Assembly: GCF_030053115.1 (NCBI RefSeq)
Contig: NZ_CP125619.1
Coordinates: 1,923,001 to 1,987,000 of the forward strand
Length of the DNA: 64,000 bases
Source: Pseudomonas svalbardensis
GTDB taxonomy: Bacteria; Pseudomonadota; Gammaproteobacteria; Pseudomonadales; Pseudomonadaceae
Direction of reading: 5' to 3'
The notes beneath the pieces are model-generated. The model ran no database searches and had not been told where the DNA came from. It saw only the letters and a list, made by a program, of their open reading frames with translations. Below, piece by piece: positions 26,808 to 36,804 of this stretch (position 1 is its first letter; the number at the start of each line of letters is the position of its first letter). Made by a program: the position numbers and the translations under genes.

Positions 26808-28204
26808 GTCAGCCACGTCATTGCCCGGCGGTATTGATTGCCGCGCCGGCCTCCGGTCAGGGCAAGACCACCGTGACCGCCGCGCTGGCCCGTTTGCATC
26901 GCAATCAGGGGCGCAAGGTGCGCGTGTTCAAATGCGGCCCGGATTTTCTCGACCCTATGATTCTTGAGCGCGCCAGCGGTGCACCGGTGTATCAACTGGA
27001 CATGTGGATGGTCGGCGAGCAGGAAAGTCGTCGACTGTTGTGGGAAGCCGCCGGCGAAGCCGATCTGATCCTCATCGAAGGCGTCATGGGCCTGTTCGAC
27101 GGTACGCCGTCCAGCGCAGATCTGGCGCGGCACTTCGGTGTGCCGGTGCTCGGTGTAATCGACGGCACGGCCATGGCCCAGACCTTTGGCGCACTGGCGT
27201 TGGGGCTGGCGCGTTATCAGCCGGACTTGCCGTTTGCCGGTGTGCTGGCCAACCGCGTCGGCACCCTGCGTCACGCGCAATTACTGGAAGGCAGCCTCAC
27301 TGAAGGTTTGCGCTGGTACGGCGCGTTGTCCCGGGAAACCGGGATCGAATTGCCGAGTCGCCATTTGGGTCTGGTTCAGGCCAGTGAGTTGAACGATCTC
27401 GATCTGCGCCTCGATGCGGCGGCCGATGCACTGGCCAGCAGTTGCGAAGTCGCGCTGCCACCAGCGGTGGAATTCGCCGCCCCTGATGTGATCGCTGCCG
27501 AGCCGCTGCTGGCCGGTGTGCGGATTGCCGTGGCCCGTGACGAAGCGTTTGCCTTCACCTACGGTGCAAGCTTGGATTTGCTCCGCGCCATGGGCGCCGA
27601 GTTGTCGTTTTTCTCGCCGATCCGTGACACGCAATTACCGGAGGCAGATAGCCTCTATCTGCCGGGTGGTTATCCCGAATTGCACCATGTAGCGCTGGCA
27701 CAGAACACCACGATGCTGGCCGCAATCCGCGCTCACCATGCGGCGGGGAAACCGTTGTTGGCCGAGTGCGGCGGCATGCTGTATCTGCTCGATTCGTTGA
27801 CCGATGTCGAGGGCACTCGCGCTGAATTAGTCGGCTTGCTGGCCGGTGATGCGGTGATGCAAAAGCGTCTGGCCGCGCTGGCGTTGCAGGCAGTCGAGTT
27901 GCCGGAAGGTTCGTTGCGCGGACACACCTATCACCATTCGCTAACCAGCACCGAACTTGAGCCAATCGCTCGTGGCCTGAGCCCTAACGGTGGGCGTGGG
28001 GCGGAAGCGGTTTATCGTGAGGGGCGGATGACGGCTTCTTATGTGCACTTTTATTTCCCATCCAATCCGACTGCTGTAGCCGCATTGTTTGCGCCTGACC
28101 TTGAGGCCGCCATCGCGAGCAGGCTCACTCCCACAGGGGACCGCGTTTCTTCAGACAGCACACCTTCCAATGTGGGAGCGAGCCTGCTCGCGAAGAGGCC
28201 ATGA
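26804..28204 (+). CDS. cobB: Cobyrinate a,c-diamide synthase with REPIN-derived C-terminal tail
   Basis: 466 aa. It amidates the a and c carboxylates of cobyrinate (or hydrogenobyrinate) using glutamine and ATP. The N-terminal synthetase domain has the P-loop ASGQGKTTVTAAL; the C-terminal class I-like glutaminase domain has Cys322 in LLAECGGMLYLL. The family-like sequence ends at about residue 437 (ALFAPDLEAA). The last 30 or so residues (IASRLTPTGDRVSS...) are the translation of a REPIN at 28113-28193. The stop is in an ATGA overlap with bluB, so coupling was kept. Whether the tail affects activity is unknown. Confidence 0.95.
   Translation: MSQPRHCPAVLIAAPASGQGKTTVTAALARLHRNQGRKVRVFKCGPDFLDPMILERASGAPVYQLDMWMVGEQESRRLLWEAAGEADLILIEGVMGLFDGTPSSADLARHFGVPVLGVIDGTAMAQTFGALALGLARYQPDLPFAGVLANRVGTLRHAQLLEGSLTEGLRWYGALSRETGIELPSRHLGLVQASELNDLDLRLDAAADALASSCEVALPPAVEFAAPDVIAAEPLLAGVRIAVARDEAFAFTYGASLDLLRAMGAELSFFSPIRDTQLPEADSLYLPGGYPELHHVALAQNTTMLAAIRAHHAAGKPLLAECGGMLYLLDSLTDVEGTRAELVGLLAGDAVMQKRLAALALQAVELPEGSLRGHTYHHSLTSTELEPIARGLSPNGGRGAEAVYREGRMTASYVHFYFPSNPTAVAALFAPDLEAAIASRLTPTGDRVSSDSTPSNVGASLLAKRP
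28113..28193. repeat. REPIN inside the 3' end of cobB
   Basis: Two REP units face each other: TCGCGAGCAGGCTCACTCCC (from 28113) and GTGGGAGCGAGCCTGCTCGC (from 28172). The arms are complementary except for one base in the first unit (A for G in GGCTCGCTCC). The 35-base spacer has no repeat. The element lies in frame at the end of cobB and its end is seven bases from the bluB ATG. Confidence 0.93.
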
Positions 28205-28851
28205 GCGACAACGCATTTTCCGAAGCTGAGCGCGCGGCGGTCTACCGAGCCATCGGCGAACGCCGCGACATGCGTCATTTCAGCGGTGGCACCGTCGAGC
28301 CGGAGTTACTGCGGCGCCTGCTCGAAGCCGCGCATCAGGCACCGAGTGTCGGTCTGATGCAGCCCTGGCGGTTCATCCGCATCAGCGATCGAGCCTTGCG
28401 CGGCAAGATCCAGTCACTGGTGGAAGAAGAACGCATCCGCACCGCCGAAGCCCTCGGCGAGCGCACCGACGAATTCATGAAGCTGAAAGTCGAAGGCATC
28501 AACGACTGCGCCGAAGTGCTGGTCGCTGCGCTGATGGACGATCGCGAGCGCCACATCTTCGGCCGACGCACCTTGCCCGAAATGGATATGGCCTCGTTGT
28601 CCTGCGCGATCCAGAACCTCTGGCTGGCCTCCCGCGCTGAAGGATTGGGCATGGGCTGGGTGTCGCTGTTCGAGCCGCAAGCCCTGGCGGACCTGCTGGG
28701 TTTGCCGGCCGGAGCCAAGCCGTTGGCCGTTCTTTGCCTGGGGCCGGTCAAGGAATTCTATCCGGCGCCGATGCTGGTACTTGAAGGCTGGGCGCAGGCG
28801 CGTCCGCTCAGTGAGTTGCTGTACGAAAATTATTGGGGAGTAAGTCAATGA
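28201..28851 (+). CDS. bluB: 5,6-dimethylbenzimidazole synthase
   Basis: A 216-aa nitroreductase-fold enzyme that breaks down reduced FMN with oxygen to make DMB, the lower ligand of B12. Marks are [34 protein letters not shown], a FMN-binding C-terminal part [16 protein letters not shown] and the end [15 protein letters not shown]. The start overlaps the cobB stop. The AGAGG that could serve as its ribosome site (28193-28197) is partly made from the end of the REPIN. Confidence 0.94.
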   Translation: MSDNAFSEAERAAVYRAIGERRDMRHFSGGTVEPELLRRLLEAAHQAPSVGLMQPWRFIRISDRALRGKIQSLVEEERIRTAEALGERTDEFMKLKVEGINDCAEVLVAALMDDRERHIFGRRTLPEMDMASLSCAIQNLWLASRAEGLGMGWVSLFEPQALADLLGLPAGAKPLAVLCLGPVKEFYPAPMLVLEGWAQARPLSELLYENYWGVSQ

Positions 28852-29756
28852 GTGTGGCGTTGTTGAGTGTCGCCGCGGTTGCGCTGGATGCGCTGCTGGG
28901 TGAACCCAAACGCTGGCATCCGCTGGTGGCGTTCGGCCGTTTTGCCGATCGCATCGAGCAACGTTTCAATGGTGAGGGTCGCGGCTGGCGCAGCCATGGC
29001 GTCACTGCCTGGGTGATTGCAGTGTTGCCGCTGACCCTGCTGGCCACGGCGTTTTCCTGGGCGCCCTATGTCGGCTGGATCGTCGAAATTCTCGTGCTCT
29101 ATTGCGCCCTCGGTATGCGCAGCCTCGGTGAACACGTCGAACCGGTGGCCAAGGCTCTACGCAGCGATGATTTGGACGAGGCGCGCAAACGGGTCAGCTA
29201 TCTGGTCAGCCGCCAGACCAGCGAACTGGATAAAACCGAAGTCGCCCGCGCCGCCACCGAATCCGTGTTGGAGAACGGTAGCGACGCAGTATTTGCCGCG
29301 TTGTTCTGGTTTGCCGTGGCCGGCGCGCCTGGCGTGGTGCTCTACCGTTTGAGCAACACGCTGGATGCGATGTGGGGTTATCGCAATGAACGCTTCGAGC
29401 GTTTCGGCTGGGCCGCGGCAAAGATCGACGACGTCCTCAACTATATTCCAGCACGCCTGGTGGCGCTGACCTACGCGCTGCTGGGCAAAACCCGACTGGC
29501 GCTGAAATGCTGGCGTACTCAAGGCCCGACCTGGGACAGCCCGAATGCCGGTCCGGTGATGGCGGCCGGAGCCGGTGCGCTCGGTGTCGAGTTGGGCGGG
29601 GCGGCGATTTATCACGGTGAACTGCATCAGCGTCCGCCGCTAGGCGAAGGCGTGCCGGCGGATGCCGACTCCATCGACCGCGGCTGGCAATTGGTCCAGC
29701 GCGGGGTATGGTTATGGTTGCTGATACTCTGCGTGGGGGCTGAATTTTATGCTTGA
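28848..29756 (+). CDS. cbiB: Adenosylcobinamide-phosphate synthase (CbiB/CobD)
   Basis: A 302-aa inner-membrane protein that links aminopropanol (phosphate) to adenosylcobyric acid. The family sequence [22 protein letters not shown] is at the N-terminus, with [39 protein letters not shown] and [13 protein letters not shown] in the middle. There are four or five hydrophobic segments. ATG at 28848 overlaps the bluB stop. It overlaps the next gene by eight bases. Confidence 0.95.
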   Translation: MSVALLSVAAVALDALLGEPKRWHPLVAFGRFADRIEQRFNGEGRGWRSHGVTAWVIAVLPLTLLATAFSWAPYVGWIVEILVLYCALGMRSLGEHVEPVAKALRSDDLDEARKRVSYLVSRQTSELDKTEVARAATESVLENGSDAVFAALFWFAVAGAPGVVLYRLSNTLDAMWGYRNERFERFGWAAAKIDDVLNYIPARLVALTYALLGKTRLALKCWRTQGPTWDSPNAGPVMAAGAGALGVELGGAAIYHGELHQRPPLGEGVPADADSIDRGWQLVQRGVWLWLLILCVGAEFYA

Positions 29757-30741
29757 GCACGGTGGTCGGTTACGCAAGGCGGCGCTCGATTACGGCATCG
29801 CCGAAGCCGATTGGCTCGACCTGTCCAGCGGCCTCGCGCCCTGGCCGTTTCCGGTCCCGGAGATTCCGTTGCGGGCCTGGGCGCGTTTGCCGGAAACCGA
29901 TGACGGTCTGGAGCAGGCGGCCTGTGATTATTACGGCGCCGCTCAGGTGCTGCCGGTGGCCGGTTCGCAAATGGCGATCCAGCTGCTGCCGCGTTTGCGC
30001 CGGGTCGGCAAGGTCGGCGTGCTCTCGCCGTGTTACGCCGAACACGCCGAAGCGTGGCGCCGTAATGGCTACATCGTGCGTGAAGTGCTGGAGCAGGAAG
30101 TCGACTTCTTTCTCGACAGCCTCGACGTGCTGGTGGTGGTCAACCCGAACAATCCTACCGGCCTGAGCCTGACACCGAGTCGGCTGCTCGACTGGCATTC
30201 GCGGCTGGCCCAACGTGGTGGCTGGCTGGTGGTAGACGAGGCGTTCATGGACAACACACCGCAGCTGAGCCTCGCACCTTTTTCCAATCAGGTCGGGTTG
30301 ATCGTGCTGCGTTCCTTCGGCAAATTTTTCGGCCTGGCCGGTGTGCGCCTGGGTTTTGTGCTGGCCGAGCGCAAGTTGCTCAAGTTGCTGGCTGAGCAAG
30401 TGGGACCGTGGGCGGTCAGCGGGCCGACACGGGTGCTGGGGCAGGCCTGTCTGCTGGATACCGAAGGGCATGCCCGGCAACGGGTTCGCGCTGATGAAGC
30501 CAGTGAACGTCTGGCGCTGCTGCTTGAACACCACGGTTTCAAACCCCAGGGTGGCTGCGCCTTGTTTCAATGGCTGATCACCGACAGCGCCGAAGTCCTG
30601 CATGAGTTCATGGCCCGGCGCGGCATTCTGTTGCGGTTGTTCACGCACAACAGCAGCCTGCGTTTCGGTTTGCCCGCCGATGAAGCCGACTGGACACGTC
30701 TCGCGCAAGCGTTCGAAGCCTACGCTAGGGAAACCCAATGA
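29749..30741 (+). CDS. cobC: Threonine-phosphate decarboxylase (CobC, PLP type)
   Basis: 330 aa, aspartate-aminotransferase fold. It makes (R)-1-amino-2-propanol phosphate from L-threonine phosphate for the linker of the nucleotide loop. Marks are [45 protein letters not shown] and the PLP lysine in [15 protein letters not shown] (about Lys192). The product feeds the CbiB reaction next door. It overlaps both neighbours. Confidence 0.94.
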   Translation: MLEHGGRLRKAALDYGIAEADWLDLSSGLAPWPFPVPEIPLRAWARLPETDDGLEQAACDYYGAAQVLPVAGSQMAIQLLPRLRRVGKVGVLSPCYAEHAEAWRRNGYIVREVLEQEVDFFLDSLDVLVVVNPNNPTGLSLTPSRLLDWHSRLAQRGGWLVVDEAFMDNTPQLSLAPFSNQVGLIVLRSFGKFFGLAGVRLGFVLAERKLLKLLAEQVGPWAVSGPTRVLGQACLLDTEGHARQRVRADEASERLALLLEHHGFKPQGGCALFQWLITDSAEVLHEFMARRGILLRLFTHNSSLRFGLPADEADWTRLAQAFEAYARETQ

Positions 30742-32189
30742 CTACGTTGATGGTGCAGGGCACCACTTCCGACGCCGGTAAAAGTACGCTGGTGACGGCG
30801 TTGTGCCGCTGGGTCACGCGTCAGGGTGTGAGCGTCGTGCCGTTCAAGCCACAGAACATGGCGCTGAACAGTGCCGTGACCGCCGACGGTGGCGAGATCG
30901 GTCGTGCGCAAGCGGTGCAGGCTCAGGCCGCCAACCTTGAGCCACACACCGATATGAACCCGGTGCTGCTCAAGCCCAACAGCGACACCGGCGCTCAAGT
31001 GATCATCCATGGCCGCGCGGTCACGACGATGAACGCGGTCGCGTATCACGACTACAAAGCCATCGCCATGCAAGCAGTGCTGGCCTCTCATGAACGGTTG
31101 AGCGCGGCTTATCCAGTGGTCATGGTCGAAGGCGCGGGTTCGCCGGCCGAGATCAATCTGCGTGCCGGTGACATTGCCAATATGGGCTTTGCCGAGGCGG
31201 TGGATTGTCCGGTGCTGCTGATCGCCGACATCAATCGCGGCGGGGTTTTTGCGCATCTGGTGGGCACGCTGGAGCTGCTGTCGCCCAGCGAGCAGGCGCG
31301 GGTCAAAGGCTTCATCATCAACCGGTTTCGCGGTGATATCGCTTTGCTGCAACCGGGTCTTGACTGGCTGGAAGCGCGCACCGGCAAACCGGTGATCGGC
31401 GTTCTGCCTTACGTGATGGACCTGCACCTGGAGGCCGAGGACGGCATTGACCAGCGTCAGACCGACAAGGCCGACCAGGTGCTGAAAGTGGTGGTGCCGG
31501 TGCTGCCGCGCATCAGCAATCACACCGATTTCGATCCGCTGCGCCTGCATCCGCAGGTGGATCTGCAATTCATCGGCCCCGGCCAGGCGATTCCACCGGC
31601 CGACCTGATGATTCTCCCCGGTTCGAAAAGCGTGCGCAGCGACCTCGCGTATCTGCGGGCCAATGGCTGGGACACCGCGATCAGTCGTCATCTGCGTTAT
31701 GGCGGCAAAGTGCTAGGCATTTGCGGTGGTTTGCAAATGCTCGGCGAGCAGGTACACGACCCGCTGGGCCTTGAAGGCGCACCGGGTTCCAGTGCTGGTT
31801 TGGGCTTGTTGGCGTTCGAAACGCAGCTCGAAGAAGAGAAGCAATTGCGCAATGTGCGCGGGCATCTGGCGCTCGAAGACGCGCCGGTCAGCGGCTATGA
31901 AATTCATGCCGGCGTGACCACCGGGCCGGCGTTGGAAAACGCCGCGGTGCAGCTGGACGACGGTCGCTGCGACGGTGCGCAAAGTGTGGACGGGCAGATA
32001 TTCGGCACCTATCTGCATGGGCTGTTTGAATCGCCCGCGGCGTGCAGTGCGCTGTTGCGCTGGGCAGGTTTGCAGGCGGTGCAGGACGTGGATTATCACG
32101 CGTTGCGTGAGCGCGATATCGAGCGGCTGGCGGATCTGGTGGAGAAGCATCTTGATACCGGGTTGTTGCGTGAGCTCTGTGGGTTTTAA
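30738..32189 (+). CDS. cobQ: Adenosylcobyric acid synthase
   Basis: 483 aa. It amidates the b, d, e and g side chains of adenosylcobyrinate diamide with glutamine and ATP. The P-loop is [37 protein letters not shown] is family-specific; the glutaminase Cys is about 329 in [31 protein letters not shown] and [10 protein letters not shown] complete the match. It starts in an ATGA overlap with cobC. Confidence 0.97.
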   Translation: MTTLMVQGTTSDAGKSTLVTALCRWVTRQGVSVVPFKPQNMALNSAVTADGGEIGRAQAVQAQAANLEPHTDMNPVLLKPNSDTGAQVIIHGRAVTTMNAVAYHDYKAIAMQAVLASHERLSAAYPVVMVEGAGSPAEINLRAGDIANMGFAEAVDCPVLLIADINRGGVFAHLVGTLELLSPSEQARVKGFIINRFRGDIALLQPGLDWLEARTGKPVIGVLPYVMDLHLEAEDGIDQRQTDKADQVLKVVVPVLPRISNHTDFDPLRLHPQVDLQFIGPGQAIPPADLMILPGSKSVRSDLAYLRANGWDTAISRHLRYGGKVLGICGGLQMLGEQVHDPLGLEGAPGSSAGLGLLAFETQLEEEKQLRNVRGHLALEDAPVSGYEIHAGVTTGPALENAAVQLDDGRCDGAQSVDGQIFGTYLHGLFESPAACSALLRWAGLQAVQDVDYHALRERDIERLADLVEKHLDTGLLRELCGF

Positions 32190-32204
32190 AGAAGGGTTAT
32201 CAGC

Positions 32205-32726
32205 ATGCTGCAACTGATCCTCGGCGGCGCCCGCTCCGGCAAAAGTCGCCTGGCCGAAAAACTCGCCTCCGACAGCGCTCTGGCAGTGACTTACATCGCC
32301 ACCAGTCAACCGCTCGACGGTGAAATGAACGAGCGGGTCGCCCATCACCGCGCCCGTCGTCCGGCCGAATGGGCATTGATCGAAGAGCCTGTGGAACTCG
32401 CCCGCGTCCTGCGCGAAACCGCCAGCACCGATCGGTGCCTGCTGGTGGATTGCCTGACGTTGTGGATGACCAATCTGCTGATGCTCGACGACACCGAGCG
32501 TCTGTCGGCCGAACGTGATGCGTTGCTGGACTGCCTGGCGTCGCTGCCGGGTGAAATCATTTTTGTCAGCAACGAGACCGGAATGGGTGTCGTGCCGCTG
32601 GGCGAATTGACCCGCCGCTATGTCGATGAAGCCGGTTGGCTGCATCAAGCGTTGGCCGAGCGCTGTGAGCGAGTTGTCCTGACCGTCGCCGGCCTGCCCC
32701 TGACTTTGAAAGGAACTGCGTTATGA
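32205..32726 (+). CDS. cobU: Adenosylcobinamide kinase / guanylyltransferase
   Basis: 173 aa. It phosphorylates adenosylcobinamide and then adds GMP to give adenosylcobinamide-GDP. The P-loop is [13 protein letters not shown] (residues about 4-16). [38 protein letters not shown] and [19 protein letters not shown] are family motifs. It also supports corrinoid salvage. It overlaps cobT by four bases. The alternative name is cobP. Confidence 0.96.
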   Translation: MLQLILGGARSGKSRLAEKLASDSALAVTYIATSQPLDGEMNERVAHHRARRPAEWALIEEPVELARVLRETASTDRCLLVDCLTLWMTNLLMLDDTERLSAERDALLDCLASLPGEIIFVSNETGMGVVPLGELTRRYVDEAGWLHQALAERCERVVLTVAGLPLTLKGTAL

Positions 32727-33778
32727 CTCAATCCTGGTGGCTGAACCCATGCAAACCGATCGATGCTCAAGCGGTCGAGCAGGCGCAGGCCCGTCAACAG
32801 CAACTGACCAAACCGGCCGGCTCCCTCGGTCGGCTTGAGTCGGTGGCCGTGCAATTGGCCGGGTTGCAGGGGCAGGTCAAGCCGAGACTCGATCAGCTGT
32901 GGATCGCGATTTTTGCCGGTGACCACGGCGTGGTCGCGGAAGGGGTGTCGGCATTTCCTCAGGAAGTCACCGGGCAGATGCTGCACAACTTCGTCAGCGG
33001 TGGCGCGGCGATCAGCGTGTTGGCGCGGCAACTCGGGGCATCCCTGGAAGTTGTCGACCTCGGCACGGTGACGCCGTCGTTGAATTTACCAGGCGTGCGT
33101 CACGTGAACATCGGCCCGGGCACGGCGAATTTCGTCGAAGGGGCGGCCATGACGCCGGCTCAAGGCGAACTCGCTTTGCAGGCCGGCCGCGACAGCGTGC
33201 AGCGCGCCATCGCGGCGGGTGCGCAGTTGTTTATCGGTGGCGAGATGGGCATCGGTAACACCACTGCGGCCAGCGCGTTGGCCTGTGCCTTGCTCGATTG
33301 CCCGGTGGTGCATTTGGCTGGGCCGGGCACGGGTTTGAACGCGGCGGGTGTCAGCCATAAAGCTCAGGTCATCGAGCGCGCTTTGGCGTTGCACAGTGCT
33401 CAACGTGGCGATGCGCTACAAACCCTGTACAACCTCGGCGGTTTTGAAATCGCTGCGCTGGTCGGCGCGTATCTGGCGTGTGCTCAGGAAGGCGTCGCGG
33501 TGCTGGTGGACGGTTTTATTTGCAGTGTCGCGGCGTTGGTGGCGGTGCGCTTGAACCCTGAATCCCGTCAGTGGCTGTTGTTCGGTCATCGCGGCGCCGA
33601 GCCGGGTCATCGTCATGTACTGGAAACCCTGAACGCCGAACCGCTGCTGGACCTCGGCCTGCGTCTGGGTGAGGGCAGTGGCGCCGCATTGGCCGTGCCG
33701 TTGCTGCGTCTGGCGTGCGACCTTCACGGGCAGATGGCGACTTTCGCCGAGGCCGCCGTGGCGGACCGTCCGGCATGA
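32723..33778 (+). CDS. cobT: Nicotinate-nucleotide:dimethylbenzimidazole phosphoribosyltransferase
   Basis: 351 aa. It activates DMB to alpha-ribazole phosphate. Marks are [55 protein letters not shown] and the C-terminal [17 protein letters not shown]. Its substrate DMB comes from BluB of the same operon. It overlaps the phosphatase gene by four bases. Confidence 0.97.
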   Translation: MTQSWWLNPCKPIDAQAVEQAQARQQQLTKPAGSLGRLESVAVQLAGLQGQVKPRLDQLWIAIFAGDHGVVAEGVSAFPQEVTGQMLHNFVSGGAAISVLARQLGASLEVVDLGTVTPSLNLPGVRHVNIGPGTANFVEGAAMTPAQGELALQAGRDSVQRAIAAGAQLFIGGEMGIGNTTAASALACALLDCPVVHLAGPGTGLNAAGVSHKAQVIERALALHSAQRGDALQTLYNLGGFEIAALVGAYLACAQEGVAVLVDGFICSVAALVAVRLNPESRQWLLFGHRGAEPGHRHVLETLNAEPLLDLGLRLGEGSGAALAVPLLRLACDLHGQMATFAEAAVADRPA

Positions 33779-34350
33779 CTTTGCGTCTGGACCTGTTGCG
33801 CCACGGCGAAACCGAACTCGGCGGCGGCTTGCGCGGCAGCCTTGACGATGCACTGACCGAAAAGGGCTGGGCGCAGATGCGCGCGGCGGTGGTCGAGCAG
33901 GGGCCTTGGGATCATTTGGTCAGCTCGCCACTGCAGCGGTGTGCGCGGTTCGCCGAAGAACTCGGTGCACAGCTTGGTTTGCCGGTGCAGTTGGATAAAG
34001 ACCTCCAGGAGCTGCACTTCGGCGCATGGGAAGGGCGGAGCGCCTCCGCTCTGATGGACACCGATGCCGAGGCGTTGGGATTGTTTTGGGCCGACCCTTA
34101 TTCGTTTACGCCGCCTCAGGGTGAGGCGGTGGTGGATTTTTCGACGCGGGTGTTGGCCGCTGTTGGGCGCTTGCAGGCTACCTACGCAGGCGAGCGGGTG
34201 TTGCTGATCAGTCACGGCGGGGTCATGCGCTTGTTGCTGGCTCAGGCGCGGGGATTGCCTCGTGAGCAGTTGCTCAACGTCGAAGTCGGGCATGGCGCGT
34301 TGTTTTCGCTGACGGTCGAATCCGGCGTGTTGTTAAAGGAAGCGATCTGA
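33775..34350 (+). CDS. Alpha-ribazole phosphatase-type histidine phosphatase
   Basis: 191 aa, phosphoglycerate-mutase-like fold. The phosphohistidine motif is [12 protein letters not shown] at the N-terminus, and the second His is in [14 protein letters not shown]. The position between cobT and cobS indicates removal of the phosphate from alpha-ribazole 5'-phosphate (or from adenosylcobalamin phosphate), the role of Salmonella CobC. I leave the symbol blank because cobC is used here for the decarboxylase. ATG 33775 overlaps the cobT stop. Confidence 0.88.
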   Translation: MTLRLDLLRHGETELGGGLRGSLDDALTEKGWAQMRAAVVEQGPWDHLVSSPLQRCARFAEELGAQLGLPVQLDKDLQELHFGAWEGRSASALMDTDAEALGLFWADPYSFTPPQGEAVVDFSTRVLAAVGRLQATYAGERVLLISHGGVMRLLLAQARGLPREQLLNVEVGHGALFSLTVESGVLLKEAI

Positions 34351-34352
34351 CC

Positions 34353-35084
34353 ATGTTGCCGTTCTGGATCGCCCTGCAATTTTTGAGCAGTCTGCCGATT
34401 CGTCTGCCGGGCATGCCGGCGCCACAGGAGTTGGGGCGGTCGTTGCTGTTTTATCCGCTGGTCGGCCTGCTGTTCGGCGGGATTTTGTGGGCGTTCAACT
34501 GGCTGCTGCTCGGTACGCCGTTATTGCTTCACGCAGCGCTGTTGCTGACGGTTTGGGTATTGCTCAGCGGCGCGTTGCACCTGGACGGCCTGGCCGACAG
34601 CGCCGATGCGTGGCTCGGTGGGTTCGGCGATCGAGAGCGCACGTTGACGATCATGAAGGACCCGCGCAGCGGGCCGATTGCGGTCGTGACGCTGGTACTG
34701 GTGTTGCTGCTCAAATTCGCCGCGTTGCTGGCATTGATCGAGCAGCAACACGCCGTTGTCCTGATCATTGTTCCGTTGATCGGGCGCAGCGCGATGCTGG
34801 GCTTGTTCCTGACCACGCCTTATGTGCGCGCCGGTGGCTTGGGGCAAGCGCTGGCCGATCATCTGCCGCGTTTGGCGGGCAAGCAGGTGTTGGCGGTGAG
34901 TGCGTTGGCGTGTGTTTTGATTGCCGGTCTCAGCGGCGTGTTGGCAGTCGTGCTGGCGGCGCTGGTGTTTGTCTGGCTGCGGCAAGTGATGCTGCGCCGA
35001 TTGGGCGGCACCACGGGCGATACGGCGGGGGCGTTGCTGGAAATCCTTGAGGTCGCGGTGCTGGTGGGATTGGCTATCTGCTGA
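34353..35084 (+). CDS. cobS: Adenosylcobinamide-GDP ribazoletransferase (cobalamin synthase)
   Basis: A 243-aa polytopic inner-membrane protein that joins adenosylcobinamide-GDP and alpha-ribazole in the last assembly step. The signature LHLDGLADSADAWLGGFGDR (acidic metal-binding residues) is at about 70-92, and IMKDPRSGPIAVVTLVL follows. The start lies three bases after the phosphatase stop. It ends the cob operon; no clear terminator is seen before marR. The alternative name is cobV. Confidence 0.96.
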   Translation: MLPFWIALQFLSSLPIRLPGMPAPQELGRSLLFYPLVGLLFGGILWAFNWLLLGTPLLLHAALLLTVWVLLSGALHLDGLADSADAWLGGFGDRERTLTIMKDPRSGPIAVVTLVLVLLLKFAALLALIEQQHAVVLIIVPLIGRSAMLGLFLTTPYVRAGGLGQALADHLPRLAGKQVLAVSALACVLIAGLSGVLAVVLAALVFVWLRQVMLRRLGGTTGDTAGALLEILEVAVLVGLAIC

Positions 35085-35119
35085 ACTTCCCACATCATGT
35101 AACTTGATTTAACACAACC

Positions 35120-35135
35120 GCGGGTATATACACGC
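35120..35135. promoter_or_regulatory. Putative MarR operator upstream of marR
   Basis: GCGGGTATATACACGC differs by one base from a perfect palindrome found again before the MFS gene. It ends three bases before the marR ATG, so bound repressor would block initiation (autoregulation). Confidence 0.65.
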
Positions 35136-35138
35136 ACC

Positions 35139-35543
35139 ATGCTCGATTCCCAATGTTTATGCATCAACCTGCGTCGCGCCGCCCGTGGCGTCAGCAGACA
35201 CTACGACGGCGCGCTCGATGGCTTCGGGATCAACGTTGCCCAGTATTCTCTGCTGTGTAATCTGCAGCGTCTGGATAAGCCGAGTATTTCCACGTTGGCC
35301 GAGGCCATGGGATTGGATCGCAGCACCTTGGGGCGCAATCTGCGGGTGCTGGAAGGCGAAGGCCTGCTGATGCTGGTCGAGGGCGAAGACATGCGCAATC
35401 GCATCGTCATGCTCACCGAGGCGGGTATTGAACGCCTAAAAGCGGCCTTGCCCGCCTGGGAAGCGGCGCAACAGCGGTTGATTGACCGTCTGGGTGCCGA
35501 GAAACGCGAAACCTTGCTGCGACTGCTGGACGAACTGGCGTGA
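35139..35543 (+). CDS. MarR family transcriptional regulator
   Basis: 134 aa, winged helix-turn-helix. ISTLAEAMGLDRSTLGRNLRVLEGEGL is the recognition region, and VEGEDMRNRIVMLTEAG the wing. Helix 1 reads MLDSQCLCINLRRAAR with Cys6 and Cys8. Cys8 is placed like the sensing cysteine of OhrR-type MarR proteins, so redox or thiol-reactive sensing is possible (inference). It probably represses itself and the downstream MFS gene through two matching palindromes. Confidence 0.88.
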   Translation: MLDSQCLCINLRRAARGVSRHYDGALDGFGINVAQYSLLCNLQRLDKPSISTLAEAMGLDRSTLGRNLRVLEGEGLLMLVEGEDMRNRIVMLTEAGIERLKAALPAWEAAQQRLIDRLGAEKRETLLRLLDELA

Positions 35544-35564
35544 TGCCGGTTTTTCCGATCTTAA

Positions 35565-35580
35565 GCGGGTATATACCCGC
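35565..35580. promoter_or_regulatory. Putative MarR operator upstream of the MFS gene
   Basis: The perfect 16-bp palindrome GCGGGTATATACCCGC lies 15 bases before the MFS start. It matches the site at 35120 in 15 of 16 bases. Two copies, each before one gene of the pair, suggest one dimeric regulator. Confidence 0.7.
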
Positions 35581-35595
35581 TACCGGAGAATAAGA

Positions 35596-36804
35596 ATGAC
35601 CTCGATGTGGCGTACGTGCGGTTGGGTTTTGTTGGGGAGTGCGCTGATTCTCGCGTTGTCCTTGGGCGTCAGACACGGCTTCGGGCTGTTTCTGGCGCCG
35701 ATGAGTGCCGAGTTCGGCTGGGGGCGTGAGACGTTTGCCTTCGCTATCGCCTTGCAGAACCTGATCTGGGGCCTGGCGCAGCCATTCACCGGCGCGCTGG
35801 CCGACCGCTTTGGCGCCGCGAAAGTGGTGCTGGTCGGCGGTGTCCTGTATGCGTTGGGCCTGGTGTTCATGGGCCTGTCGGATTCGGCCGTGACCTTGTC
35901 CCTGAGTGCCGGTCTGTTGATCGGCATCGGTCTGTCGGGCACTTCGTTCTCGGTGATCCTCGGCGTGGTCGGCCGCGCAGTGCCGCCAGAGAAACGCAGC
36001 ATGGGCATGGGCATCGCCAGCGCTGCCGGCTCTTTCGGTCAATTCGCCATGTTGCCCGGTACGCTGGGGTTGATCGGCTGGCTCGGCTGGTCAGCGGCAT
36101 TGCTGGTGTTGGGCCTGTTGGTGGCGCTGATCGTGCCGCTGGTGAGCATGCTCAAGGACAAGCCGCTACCGGTGTTCGGTCATGAACAAACACTGTCCGA
36201 AGCCCTGCACGAAGCCTGTTCCCATTCGGGATTCTGGCTGCTGGCGTTCGGCTTTTTTGTCTGCGGCTTTCAGGTGGTATTCATCGGCGTGCACTTGCCG
36301 GCTTATCTGGTGGATCAGCACCTCCCGGCGAGCGTCGGTACGACAGTGCTGGCGTTGATCGGGCTGTTCAATATTTTCGGTACTTACACGGCGGGCTGGC
36401 TCGGCGGGCGGATGTCCAAGCCGCGTTTGCTCACCGGCCTGTATCTGCTGCGGGCAGTGGTGATCGGGTTGTTCCTGTTGGCGCCGATCACGACGACCAC
36501 CGCTTACCTGTTTGGTATGGCGATGGGCTTTCTTTGGCTGTCGACCGTGCCCTTGACCAACGGTACCGTCGCGACCTTGTTCGGCGTGCGAAATCTGTCC
36601 ATGCTCGGTGGGATTGTTTTCCTGTTTCACCAGCTCGGATCGTTCCTCGGCGGCTGGTTGGGCGGGGTGGTGTACGACCGAACCGGGAGCTATGACTTGA
36701 TCTGGCAGGTAGCGATACTCTTGAGCCTGTTGGCCGCCGCCCTGAACTGGCCGGTGCGTGAGCAGCCGGTGGCGCGCCTGCAAACACAGATGAGTGCGCT
36801 ATGA
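35596..36804 (+). CDS. MFS transporter
   Basis: A 402-aa major-facilitator permease with about 12 membrane helices. GVRHGFGLFLAPMSAEFGWGRETFAFAIALQNLIWGLAQPFTGALADRFGAAKVVLVGG includes the MFS motif A-like GALADRFGAAKV. The subfamily resembles OFA/monocarboxylate or cyanate-type carriers; the substrate is unknown. ATG at 35596 follows GGAGAATAAGA. Control by the adjacent MarR is likely. Its stop forms an ATGA overlap with a 40-codon ORF. Confidence 0.9.
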   Translation: MTSMWRTCGWVLLGSALILALSLGVRHGFGLFLAPMSAEFGWGRETFAFAIALQNLIWGLAQPFTGALADRFGAAKVVLVGGVLYALGLVFMGLSDSAVTLSLSAGLLIGIGLSGTSFSVILGVVGRAVPPEKRSMGMGIASAAGSFGQFAMLPGTLGLIGWLGWSAALLVLGLLVALIVPLVSMLKDKPLPVFGHEQTLSEALHEACSHSGFWLLAFGFFVCGFQVVFIGVHLPAYLVDQHLPASVGTTVLALIGLFNIFGTYTAGWLGGRMSKPRLLTGLYLLRAVVIGLFLLAPITTTTAYLFGMAMGFLWLSTVPLTNGTVATLFGVRNLSMLGGIVFLFHQLGSFLGGWLGGVVYDRTGSYDLIWQVAILLSLLAAALNWPVREQPVARLQTQMSAL

